Of a DNA stretch of 51,516 nt, positions 17,865-25,339 are shown in pieces. A program made the translations under genes and the position numbers. The DNA comes from Planctomycetota bacterium (lineage in GTDB: Bacteria > Planctomycetota > SZUA-567 > JAFGGJ01), in the NCBI GenBank assembly GCA_016930595.1, contig JAFGGJ010000042.1, positions 1 to 51,516 of the forward strand, given 5' to 3'. The first letter of the stretch is position 1. The number at the start of each line of letters is the position of its first letter. The notes below the pieces were generated by a model that had not been told where the DNA came from, ran no database searches, and worked only from the letters and a program-made list of their open reading frames with translations.

Positions 17865-18674
17865 TCACGTCTCCCGCTTAACGGCTATCAGCGTCACGTC
17901 GTCCCCCAGCGGCTTCCCGCTCAGGAACCCCTCCACGTCCTCGACTATCGCCTTCAGCAAATCCTGCGGATGCTTCCCCCCGTGTCGCTCTATCACCTCT
18001 ATCATGCGGCTGTCGCCGTACGCTTCGTTGTGCTCATCGTGCGCCTCGACCAGGCCGTCGGTGTAGAAGAAGAACACGTCCCCCGGCGCCAGCAGCACTT
18101 CCGCTTCCGCCAGGCTCTTCCTGAACACCTGCCCCTTCGTCATCCCCAGCACCAGACCTTTCGCCTCCACGTACGACCACCTCGGCGAGCGTTCCGGGTT
18201 GTATATTATTGGCTTCGGATGCCCCGCCCTGGCCACTGTCATCCTTCCGCTCTCGGCGTCCAGCAGGGCGTACAGGACCGTTATGAAAGTTTCCGAATCC
18301 AGATCCTCCGCCAGTTCATCGTTCGCGCTGCACAGCACCTCCACCGGCGTCCTCAGCTGCTTGGCGAAAATTCCTATCGCTTTCTTGCCCATCCCCATGA
18401 ACAGTGCCGCCTCGATCCCGTGCCCCGTCACGTCCCCCATGAACATGGCCACTTCCCGGCCCCCCGCCAGCGGCATGATGTCGTAAAAGTCGCCGCTTAT
18501 CGCGTCGCACGGCGCATACACGCTCGCTATCTCGTAGCCGGGTATCTCCACCTCCCGTGGCAGCATGTTCAGCTGCCGCCGGCTCGCCAGGGACAGCGAC
18601 CGAGTCAGGTCTCTCTTCCGGCGTATTTCGTCGGCCATCCGCCTCAGAATATCAGGGTCCGTTCCCCTCGCCAT
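17865..18674 (-). CDS. SpoIIE-type PP2C protein phosphatase
   Basis: This 269-residue serine/threonine phosphatase has a short N-terminal coiled region (about 1-40, ending RRQLNMLP, the usual linker) followed by the SpoIIE/RsbU domain. Metal ligands are visible at D62 (ISGDFYD), D81 (GDVTGHG) and in the C-terminal GDDVTL. In characterised systems such enzymes dephosphorylate STAS anti-anti-sigma proteins in partner switching. There is no sensor domain of its own. It starts 8 nt after the DUF4388-TPR gene stop, so the two are co-transcribed and the TPR protein is a likely partner. The gene converges with the esterase-like gene. Confidence 0.93.
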   Translation of the reverse strand: MARGTDPDILRRMADEIRRKRDLTRSLSLASRRQLNMLPREVEIPGYEIASVYAPCDAISGDFYDIMPLAGGREVAMFMGDVTGHGIEAALFMGMGKKAIGIFAKQLRTPVEVLCSANDELAEDLDSETFITVLYALLDAESGRMTVARAGHPKPIIYNPERSPRWSYVEAKGLVLGMTKGQVFRKSLAEAEVLLAPGDVFFFYTDGLVEAHDEHNEAYGDSRMIEVIERHGGKHPQDLLKAIVEDVEGFLSGKPLGDDVTLIAVKRET

Positions 18675-18681
18675 CTCTCCC

Positions 18682-20454
18682 CTATCTTTCCTTTTCGATG
18701 TCCGACAGCTTTTTTTCCACCTTTTCCTGGAAATCCGCCGGGCATCCCATGCTGCAGACCTCCCTGAACTTCTGAACCGCCAGGTCCGTCCTGCCGCCCT
18801 TCAGGTATTCCTCGCCCTGCCTGTAATTCTCGTAGGCGCGCATCATCTGCATCACTCTCAGTATCGACTTCGTGTGCCTGCCCGCGCGCGTCCAGCCGAA
18901 CCGCCCGCTCCCAAACGTCAACAGGATATCTCTCGCCCCGGCATAGTTCCCCGCCAGTATCTCCTGCTCCACCTTCGGCACCAGTTCTCCCAGCGCACGT
19001 CGACCCATCGTCTCCATTACCTGCCAGGCTATCGCCACCACCACTATGATTGTCAGCGCCACCCCGCGGAACATGTACTTTCTTCTCCGCCTGCGCCGCT
19101 CCAGCGCGCCCGAGTTTATCTCCGATATCTTCTGCCTCGCCTCCTCATCCGCCGGGTTCAGCTTGAGCACCTCTTCATACGTTCTTACCGCTGTAGGATA
19201 GTCCCCCTTCTCTATCGCCGTCTCGGCCCGCTGCTTGTATATAGCTATCGCCTTTTCCATCCGCCCCTGCGCGACGTAGACCTCGACCAGCATCTTCTCG
19301 GTCTCTTCGTCGGCGCCCAGCGACTCCACCGCGTCCTCCAGCAGCTTCGCCGCCCTGTCGTGCACCCCCATCTTTATGCAGAAGCCGGCGGCTTCCAGCG
19401 CCACCTGCCGCGCCTGCTTCCCTCGACTCACCTCCTTCAACAGGTGGTAGAGCCTCTCCCGCGCCGTAAGGTCCTGAGGCTGCAGCCGTACCGCCTCCCT
19501 CAAGCAGTCCGCCGCCTTTGCCGCGTCCCCGGCCTCGACAAGCAGGCTCGCCGCCAGCTTGTACTGCTGAGCAGCGCCCTCGCGGTTATTCAGTTTCTCC
19601 TTCACCTCCGCCGACAGTCTCCGCGCCTCGACATTCCCGTGCTCTATCTCCAGCGCCCTGTCCAGCAGAGCGTCGGCGTCGTCATAGCGCCCCTCCTTCG
19701 TCGCGGATTTCGCCTCCTTCTGCAGCTCCGCCATCGAAAGCTGCCTCAGGTGCCTCTGCGCTATCAGTTCCGCCAGCACCCGGCACACGTTGTAGCTGCC
19801 CAGCTCCGAATCCCTTATCACCGCCTCCACCGTCCGCCGCCCGTCCAGGTAGCCGAGCACCTTCTCCACCATCGGGTCCCCGGAGGCACGGGCGTCTTCT
19901 TCACGCTCTTTCCGCAGTATGTAGATGTCCTTCTTTGACCCCAGGTGCCTGTTTATCCTCTCCCACTCGTCCACCCTCCGTGCCGCCTCCAGTATCGCCT
20001 CGTTCACGTCTATCGACAGGTCCGCCGCCACTATCTCCGTGTCGAACACCCCCGTCGCCGCCGTGCCCTCGTCGAACTCGAACGCCCCTTCCTCCCACGT
20101 GAACAGGTCGTATATCTCCTCCAGCACGAACGTTCTTATCGCTTGCTGTATCTCCGTTTCCTTCGCCAGCCCCATTTTCGACAGCACCTGGCTCAGACTC
20201 GCCCGCCCGCGCTTCTTCTTCATAGCCTTTGCCATCTCGTCTTCTTCGACCACCCCCAGCCGCACCAGCAGCCCCGCCAGCGGAGTACGCGAATCCTCCC
20301 CCTCGCTGAACATGTTTATCTGCCCGTCGCGGAAATAGATGTGGCGGACGAGTTTCCCGTTCCTGAGTCTCAGCGTCCCCGTCAGCCTGTTCTGCGACAG
20401 GTTCTGGAACACGCTACCCAGGTTTATATTTCCCAATTCGCCCTGGAACGCCAT
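18682..20454 (-). CDS. DUF4388 (PATAN-like) protein with TPR repeats and one membrane helix
   Basis: The 590-residue protein begins with a DUF4388 domain (about 1-140: GELGNINLGSVFQNLSQNRLTGTLRL, EGAFEFDEG), a module common in signalling and gliding proteins. It continues with TPR-like helical repeats (about 245-445), an arginine-rich stretch (453-459), one transmembrane helix (462-480) and a further helical repeat region to the end. The positive charges before the helix place the DUF4388 and first TPR part in the cytoplasm and the last ~110 residues outside. GGAGG lies 5 nt before the ATG. It precedes the SpoIIE phosphatase by 7 nt and probably anchors or regulates it (inference). Confidence 0.88.
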   Translation of the reverse strand: MAFQGELGNINLGSVFQNLSQNRLTGTLRLRNGKLVRHIYFRDGQINMFSEGEDSRTPLAGLLVRLGVVEEDEMAKAMKKKRGRASLSQVLSKMGLAKETEIQQAIRTFVLEEIYDLFTWEEGAFEFDEGTAATGVFDTEIVAADLSIDVNEAILEAARRVDEWERINRHLGSKKDIYILRKEREEDARASGDPMVEKVLGYLDGRRTVEAVIRDSELGSYNVCRVLAELIAQRHLRQLSMAELQKEAKSATKEGRYDDADALLDRALEIEHGNVEARRLSAEVKEKLNNREGAAQQYKLAASLLVEAGDAAKAADCLREAVRLQPQDLTARERLYHLLKEVSRGKQARQVALEAAGFCIKMGVHDRAAKLLEDAVESLGADEETEKMLVEVYVAQGRMEKAIAIYKQRAETAIEKGDYPTAVRTYEEVLKLNPADEEARQKISEINSGALERRRRRRKYMFRGVALTIIVVVAIAWQVMETMGRRALGELVPKVEQEILAGNYAGARDILLTFGSGRFGWTRAGRHTKSILRVMQMMRAYENYRQGEEYLKGGRTDLAVQKFREVCSMGCPADFQEKVEKKLSDIEKER

Positions 20455-20471
20455 GTCTGCCTCCGCCCGCG

Positions 20472-20500
20472 ATTATATCACCCGCCCCTTCCCCTGCAAA
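20472..20500 (-). promoter_or_regulatory. Promoter of the DUF4388-TPR/SpoIIE operon
   Basis: -35 TTTGCA (20495-20500), a 17-bp spacer and a perfect -10 TATAAT (20472-20477) on minus. The last -10 base is 17 nt from the ATG at 20454, so the leader should be only about 10-11 nt and consist almost entirely of the GGAGG ribosome site. Confidence 0.7.
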
Positions 20501-20540
20501 ATATCCTTCCCGCTCATCCCGCGTCCGCATGAAACCGTCA

Positions 20541-20569
20541 TTCACCTCCGCCTCCCCTGCCTGTATAAT
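20541..20569 (+). promoter_or_regulatory. Leaderless-type promoter of the exported heparinase gene
   Basis: -35 TTCACC (20541-20546), a 17-bp spacer and -10 TATAAT (20564-20569). Only 6 nt separate the -10 from the ATG at 20576, so transcription should begin at or within a base of the start codon. No ribosome binding site is present. Confidence 0.65.
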
Positions 20570-20575
20570 TCCAGT

Positions 20576-23062
20576 ATGCGCCTCTCACCGTGGACACCTG
20601 CGCTTGCCTGCCTCCTGGCCTGCGGCGCCGCCGCCCTCGACGCCGACTCCGATGCACTGCTCCGCGCCGTCGTCATACGCGGTGTTCGCGACGGCTCCGT
20701 CACCAGGACCACCATCTCCTTCGGCGGCGCGCCCACGCGCGTCCAGATCAAGGCCGCCGATGAATCCTCCCTCACCGTCAGCATAGCCGGCTCTTCCATG
20801 CCCCTTCCCTGGTCCCAGGTGGAACCGCGCCGTCTCGCCGCCATGGCCGCCAAAACCGCCGCTTCCGGTGCCGAATGGTGGGCCCTGGGCACGCTCTACC
20901 GGGAACTCGGCGCTTCCGAAGACGCTGAAAACGCCTTCCTCTCCGCCGCCCGCGCCGATCCCGCCTTCCAGGAAAAATACGCTTCTCTCCTCGCCCCCCC
21001 GGCGCCGGATACGCCCCCGGCCGACGCCCCCGCTGATTCCCCTCCCGCTCTCGATGTCCCCGTCGATATCGAACTCCCCCCCTCATCCGGAGGCAAGGAC
21101 GACAACTTCATATTTCCGCCCGCCAAGGGCGCCACCCCCAAGCGCGGTCTCCGCACCGACCGCCCCCGCCTCCTCATCGCCCCCGAAAGACTCCAGTATC
21201 TCCGCTCCGCCGGCAGAAGCCTCCCCGGCTACTCCGAAATGCGCTCCTGGTGCAACCAGAACAATTCCAACTGGTACTACCCCATGCATGCCATGGTCTA
21301 CGTCGTCGAAGGCGACCGCACCTTTGGCCGCAGGGCCGTTGACGGCGTCATCAGGAACACCTTCTCGAAAGGCGTCATCCGCGACCTCAACGACGCCTTC
21401 CCTTCCATGGCCACCGCTGCCCTCGTCTACGACTGGTGCCACCCCCTCCTTTCCGACGATGAAAAACAGCAGTTCATCGACTGGCTCGTCGCCGAATACC
21501 AGGCCATGCAGAACACCTACAAGGGCTATAACTACCACAACTACTTCACTGCTTCGGCCTGGGCCTTCGCATGGACCGGCTACGCCCTCCACGGCGACCA
21601 TCCTATGTCCGCGCAGATGATCCAGAACGCCTGCCGCGACCGCTTTGAAAAAGGCATCCTCGAAGCCTGCGTAAAAGGCAACGCCGGAGGAGCATGGGCG
21701 GAAGGCGAAGGGTACTCCTATACCACCGTCCCGGACGTCATCTATCTCGCCGAAGCCATCCGCACCTGCGAAGGCATCGACCACTTCCGGGACCCCCGCT
21801 TCATGCAGTTCTTCTACAACCGCCTCGCTTATTGCATGTTCGCCGTCTACCCGGGCGTCCACCCGCCCGCCAAGATGGTCTTCTTCATACGCGGCGACGG
21901 CGTGCGTGGCGGCAACACTCTCAACGCCCGCGAGAATATCCTCTCTCTCACCTATGCCTACACCGGCACCCGTCTTTCCGCCTACGCGCAGAACTTCCTC
22001 TCCAACCCCGGCTATACCGGCTCCCCCTATCGCGACGGTCTCTGGCACGACGTCCTCTGGCGCTGCCTGCAGTTCCCCTCGCTGCCCATCCGCAACTTCC
22101 GCCTCAGCCACCACGCCTGGGGACAGGGCGTCGTGCTCATGAAATCCGACTGGACCGACAACGCCACGTTCGTTTCGTTCATCTGCGGCGACCATTACAG
22201 CTACCACCAGCATTCGGATTCGGGTGCCTTCACCATCGTGCGCTTCGGCCAGGAACTCGCCGTCGATTCCGGCGAATATGATGGCAGCGGCGGCAGCGCC
22301 CACGCCGCGAATTACCACTCCCGCACCATCGCCCATAACTCCATCGTCCTCACCGGTTATGAGAAGTCCGAAATGAACGCCCACCGTATCGGCCCCGCCG
22401 ACGATGGCGGCCAACCCGTCGGCAAACAGGAAAGTTTTCTGGAAACCGGCAACATCATAGCCTACGACCCGGAAAGGACTTACACATACGTTGCGGGCGA
22501 CGTTACGCCTTCATTCGACGGCCGCGTCCAGCGATGGGTCCGGCACATGCTGTTTATCCGGCCGGAAGTCATTGTCGTGTATGATGTTATAGCATCTCCC
22601 GCCAACCATGCCCCGCGCTGGCTCATACATACATGGAACGAACCGCAGGTGAACGAAAACACTTTCCGGGCGGAAAAAGGCGATGCCGCCCTGCTGGGCA
22701 GGGTTGTCTTTCCCAAGACCTGTGATATCAAAAAGATCGGCGGTGCCGATAACGGGTTCCTGGTCGCCGGCAGAAACTACCCGCCGCCCCGGCGCGGCGG
22801 CGAAACCGCCTTATGGCGGCTGGAAGTCACCAATCCAACTCATGCCGGAACAACAAACTACATAGTGGTGCTCCAGGCATGCAGGAAAAGTGTTCAGGAC
22901 ATGATACCGGTCGCCGCCCTGCCGGATGGGTCCGCCGGATGCACGATCGGAAGCAACGTCACGGTTAGATTCAACGGGAACGGAGCGCCCGGCGGGACAT
23001 TGACGATCGGCGGCAAAACGTACGACCTCGCCACCAGCGTAAAACGCGACGTCGTCCCCTAA
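20576..23062 (+). CDS. Exported heparinase II/III-like protein
   Basis: The 828-residue protein has a signal peptide (hydrophobic 6-21, cleavage near AAALDA). It is followed by a small strand-rich and helical N-terminal region (about 25-140), a Pro/Ala/Asp linker (about 140-190), an alpha/alpha-toroid lyase-like domain starting at RPRLLIAPERLQYLRS, and a beta-sheet domain with GDHYSYHQHSDSGAF near 538-552, the heparinase II/III signature region. It likely degrades acidic polysaccharide in the periplasm or outside. It begins at an ATG immediately after a TATAAT box with no ribosome site. The first ~1.8 kb is extremely C-rich on the coding strand, while the last ~0.65 kb is not. Confidence 0.88.
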   Translation: MRLSPWTPALACLLACGAAALDADSDALLRAVVIRGVRDGSVTRTTISFGGAPTRVQIKAADESSLTVSIAGSSMPLPWSQVEPRRLAAMAAKTAASGAEWWALGTLYRELGASEDAENAFLSAARADPAFQEKYASLLAPPAPDTPPADAPADSPPALDVPVDIELPPSSGGKDDNFIFPPAKGATPKRGLRTDRPRLLIAPERLQYLRSAGRSLPGYSEMRSWCNQNNSNWYYPMHAMVYVVEGDRTFGRRAVDGVIRNTFSKGVIRDLNDAFPSMATAALVYDWCHPLLSDDEKQQFIDWLVAEYQAMQNTYKGYNYHNYFTASAWAFAWTGYALHGDHPMSAQMIQNACRDRFEKGILEACVKGNAGGAWAEGEGYSYTTVPDVIYLAEAIRTCEGIDHFRDPRFMQFFYNRLAYCMFAVYPGVHPPAKMVFFIRGDGVRGGNTLNARENILSLTYAYTGTRLSAYAQNFLSNPGYTGSPYRDGLWHDVLWRCLQFPSLPIRNFRLSHHAWGQGVVLMKSDWTDNATFVSFICGDHYSYHQHSDSGAFTIVRFGQELAVDSGEYDGSGGSAHAANYHSRTIAHNSIVLTGYEKSEMNAHRIGPADDGGQPVGKQESFLETGNIIAYDPERTYTYVAGDVTPSFDGRVQRWVRHMLFIRPEVIVVYDVIASPANHAPRWLIHTWNEPQVNENTFRAEKGDAALLGRVVFPKTCDIKKIGGADNGFLVAGRNYPPPRRGGETALWRLEVTNPTHAGTTNYIVVLQACRKSVQDMIPVAALPDGSAGCTIGSNVTVRFNGNGAPGGTLTIGGKTYDLATSVKRDVVP

Positions 23063-23128
23063 CAGCTTGCCAACACAGTGGTTATACGAAAAATCTGGCA
23101 TTTCGGCAAATCTCCGCCATAAAACACG

Positions 23129-23151
23129 AATTGGGGAGCTCCCCCGTTTTT
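23129..23151 (+). terminator. Possible intrinsic terminator after the exported heparinase gene
   Basis: The self-complementary GGGGAGCTCCCC (23133-23144) is followed by CG and five Ts (23147-23151), 70 nt past the stop. The stem is short (four to five pairs around AGCT), so the call is moderate. Confidence 0.45.
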
Positions 23152-23219
23152 GCGCACGACCCAGGCATCGAATCCGGCCGGTCCGCGCCAACAGACAGCC
23201 GGCTCCCGCGAAGCAGCAC

Positions 23220-23247
23220 TTGCCTATCCTGCCGCGGCGGTTAAAAT
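23220..23247 (+). promoter_or_regulatory. Promoter of the STAS/SpoIIE-zinc pair
   Basis: -35 TTGCCT (23220-23225), a 16-bp spacer and -10 TAAAAT (23242-23247). The predicted start near 23254 gives a ~28-nt leader containing AAAGGGGG before the TTG at 23282. Confidence 0.45.
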
Positions 23248-23281
23248 CTCCAATGGGTTCCGCACTAAAGGGGGTGTAACG

Positions 23282-23647
23282 TTGGAGGAATTGGCCAAGG
23301 AAAGCGGGAACGTCCGGCTGTACCGGGACGAGAGCGGAAAATGGCTGATCTACCGGCTGGACGTGGGAGAGAACGCGAAGATGTCGGACCTGGAGGCGGT
23401 GTTCGGCAGTATAGCGGAAAACGCCGGGAAGACGGACAAGGCGGTCTGCATAGCGCTTGAAAACGTTGAACGGCCGAATTCCCGGATGCTGGCGGCGCTG
23501 GTAAGCCTGGTGACGAAGGCGAACGGGGAAAGCCGGGAAGTGGCGCTGGCGGCGCCGGACCAGAGCTGGACGGACATGCTGGACGTGCTGGGGATAAGGG
23601 GGAATTTCACGGTGATAGAGAGCCTGGGGGCGCTGGGAGCAGGATAG
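23282..23647 (+). CDS. STAS-like (anti-anti-sigma type) protein
   Basis: This 121-residue protein has the secondary-structure rhythm of a STAS domain: strand (LIYRLDVGENAKM), helix (DLEAVFGSIAENAG), strand (KAVCIALENVERPNS), helix (RMLAALVSLVTKANG), strand (EVALAAPD), helix (TDMLDVLGI) and final strand (FTVIESLGAL). The serine in RPNSRML sits where the phosphorylated residue of SpoIIAA-type proteins is found. The start is a TTG at 23282 with AAAGGGGG about 7 nt upstream; the frame is open further upstream but without features. It lies 40 nt before a SpoIIE-type phosphatase that probably dephosphorylates it. No anti-sigma kinase is adjacent. Confidence 0.72.
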   Translation: MEELAKESGNVRLYRDESGKWLIYRLDVGENAKMSDLEAVFGSIAENAGKTDKAVCIALENVERPNSRMLAALVSLVTKANGESREVALAAPDQSWTDMLDVLGIRGNFTVIESLGALGAG

Positions 23648-23687
23648 ACCCCGCCTTCGGAAGGGGCAGGAAGAACAGGGGGCCGCG

Positions 23688-25313
23688 TTGGCAAAGAAAG
23701 AGAAGTCCCTGGCGGAGAGGTTCCGCGAACTCTGCACCACACACCCCAGCTTCCACGTGACACTGGACGACCAGAAAACGTGGGTGTGCCCCTACTGCGG
23801 GACGGCGCCCGGACTCAACCTGAAATCGAAGGATTTCATGCAGGGGGCGTACCGGCACGTGGTGGCCAACTGTCCGCCGGCGAGGGCGCTTGAAGGAACG
23901 ATAATGCCTGCGGAACAACTGGAGCAGGTGGTGATATTCCACAGGCTGCGGACAAGGTTCTCTTCCGAACCGACGTGGCGGCTGAGCCTTGGAGAAGGCA
24001 AATGGCTCTGCCCGTACTGCATGGAAGAAACCGACGTGCGGATAAGCGGTGCCGGCGGGGCGAAAAGGGAGACGGACGACATAATAAGGGACGTCCGCGG
24101 GCACCTGGACAAGTGTTTTCAATACATGCAGGACGCGTCGAAATGGCATTCGCTGGACGAGATAAAGGCCAGGATCCGGGAGAGAAAACAGGAAGAGGCA
24201 TTCATACAACTGGTGGTGGAAAGGGTGAAGTCGGACCCGGTGTTCCAGTTCAGCGACAGGTATGGGCACTGGATGTGCCCGTTCTGCGAGAAACCGATAG
24301 CGGGGGTGGACTTCGGGAGCCAGTTCGCGCGCGAGCACACGGCGCCGAAGCAGGCGGCGGCGCATTTTGCGGGCGGGAACTGCAGGTACCGGGGCGGGCC
24401 GCTGGATCCCGGGAAGACGGCAAGAGAGATGCAGGAGATAACCAAGCAGTTCCTGCTGGACGCCGGCGGGGAACAGTCGTCGGCGGGACCCGGGGACACT
24501 CAATACCTGACGGCGCTGCGTTCCGAGCTGTCGGAGCTGAAGTCGCACCTGGAGCACAACAAGGAAATGCAGGCGAACCTGCAGCGTGCACGCAAGGCAC
24601 AGCAGAACATGCTGCCTGCGAGCCCGCCCGAAGCGGCGGGTTACGAAATAGCGGTCTACTTCAATTCATCCGAAGAGGTGAGCGGGGACTTCTACGATTT
24701 CATAGACCTTGGCGGAGGGAAGCACGGAATAGTAATAGGAGACGTGTCCGGCCACGGGTTGGACGCCGGGATAGTGATGGGGATGACGAAGAAAGCGTTC
24801 AACCTGCGGGCGCAGAGCGGGCAGGGGCCGCTGGAAACGGCGACGCGCGTGAACGAGGACATATTCCCGGAGTTGGGCCGGACGACATTCGTTACGGCCA
24901 TATACGGCGTCCTGGACACGGCGCAGCACACGTTCACGTTTGTGAGGTGCGGGCACACGTTCCCGGTGCTCAGCCGGCCGACGGCGGGGGCGCCGATGGA
25001 AGTGCTGTCGGAGGGCGTGGTGCTGGGGTCGGTGCACGGAGAAATTTTCGCCGGAAAAACACAGGTGGCCCAATTGAACCTCGACACGGGTGAGACGCTG
25101 GTGCTGTTCACTGACGGGATACTGGAGGCAATGCGGGAAAACGAGGACGAATTCGGCAAAGAGAACATCCTGGAAACGGTGGGACGGCACGGAGGAAGTC
25201 CGGCGCTGGGGGTACTGGAGGGCCTGGTGGGAGCGGTACACATGTTCACGCAGGGCCACCCCCAGAACGACGACCAGACAATAATAGTGGTACGGCGGGA
25301 AGGGCGGGCATAG
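23688..25313 (+). CDS. SpoIIE-type phosphatase with three tandem zinc-binding modules
   Basis: The 541-residue protein ends in a SpoIIE PP2C domain (about 305-541) with metal ligands D334 (VSGDFYD) and D352 (GDVSGHG) and the late NDDQTIIVV. The preceding helix (about 270-310) looks coiled and ends in the AQQNMLP linker. The N-terminal 235 residues are three repeats of one module: W-x-C-P-[YF]-C followed 20-30 residues later by H-x(3-5)-C. The ligand sets are C34/C37/H57/C62, C108/C111/H139/C143 and C197/C200/H226/C232. Each repeat starts with an [HE/D]P-[ST/V]-[FW] strand. The start is TTG with AGGGGG 5 nt upstream. It follows the STAS gene and likely acts on it. The zinc modules are the presumed sensor or DNA/protein-binding part (inference). 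Confidence 0.88.
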   Translation: MAKKEKSLAERFRELCTTHPSFHVTLDDQKTWVCPYCGTAPGLNLKSKDFMQGAYRHVVANCPPARALEGTIMPAEQLEQVVIFHRLRTRFSSEPTWRLSLGEGKWLCPYCMEETDVRISGAGGAKRETDDIIRDVRGHLDKCFQYMQDASKWHSLDEIKARIRERKQEEAFIQLVVERVKSDPVFQFSDRYGHWMCPFCEKPIAGVDFGSQFAREHTAPKQAAAHFAGGNCRYRGGPLDPGKTAREMQEITKQFLLDAGGEQSSAGPGDTQYLTALRSELSELKSHLEHNKEMQANLQRARKAQQNMLPASPPEAAGYEIAVYFNSSEEVSGDFYDFIDLGGGKHGIVIGDVSGHGLDAGIVMGMTKKAFNLRAQSGQGPLETATRVNEDIFPELGRTTFVTAIYGVLDTAQHTFTFVRCGHTFPVLSRPTAGAPMEVLSEGVVLGSVHGEIFAGKTQVAQLNLDTGETLVLFTDGILEAMRENEDEFGKENILETVGRHGGSPALGVLEGLVGAVHMFTQGHPQNDDQTIIVVRREGRA

Positions 25314-25339
25314 CGGAGAGCGGGAGCGGGGCGCGGCGG

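Noticed and set aside
20339-20575. 79-residue N-terminal extension of the exported heparinase
   Set aside because: It runs over the DUF4388 gene start and the promoter; the signal peptide begins at the ATG at 20576.
23063-23281. Replication origin suggested by the change from C-rich to G-rich plus strand
   Set aside because: No DnaA-box cluster or AT-rich unwinding stretch is seen, and the G-rich state does not persist to the right (C-rich again by 47 kb). A local inversion or insertion fits better.
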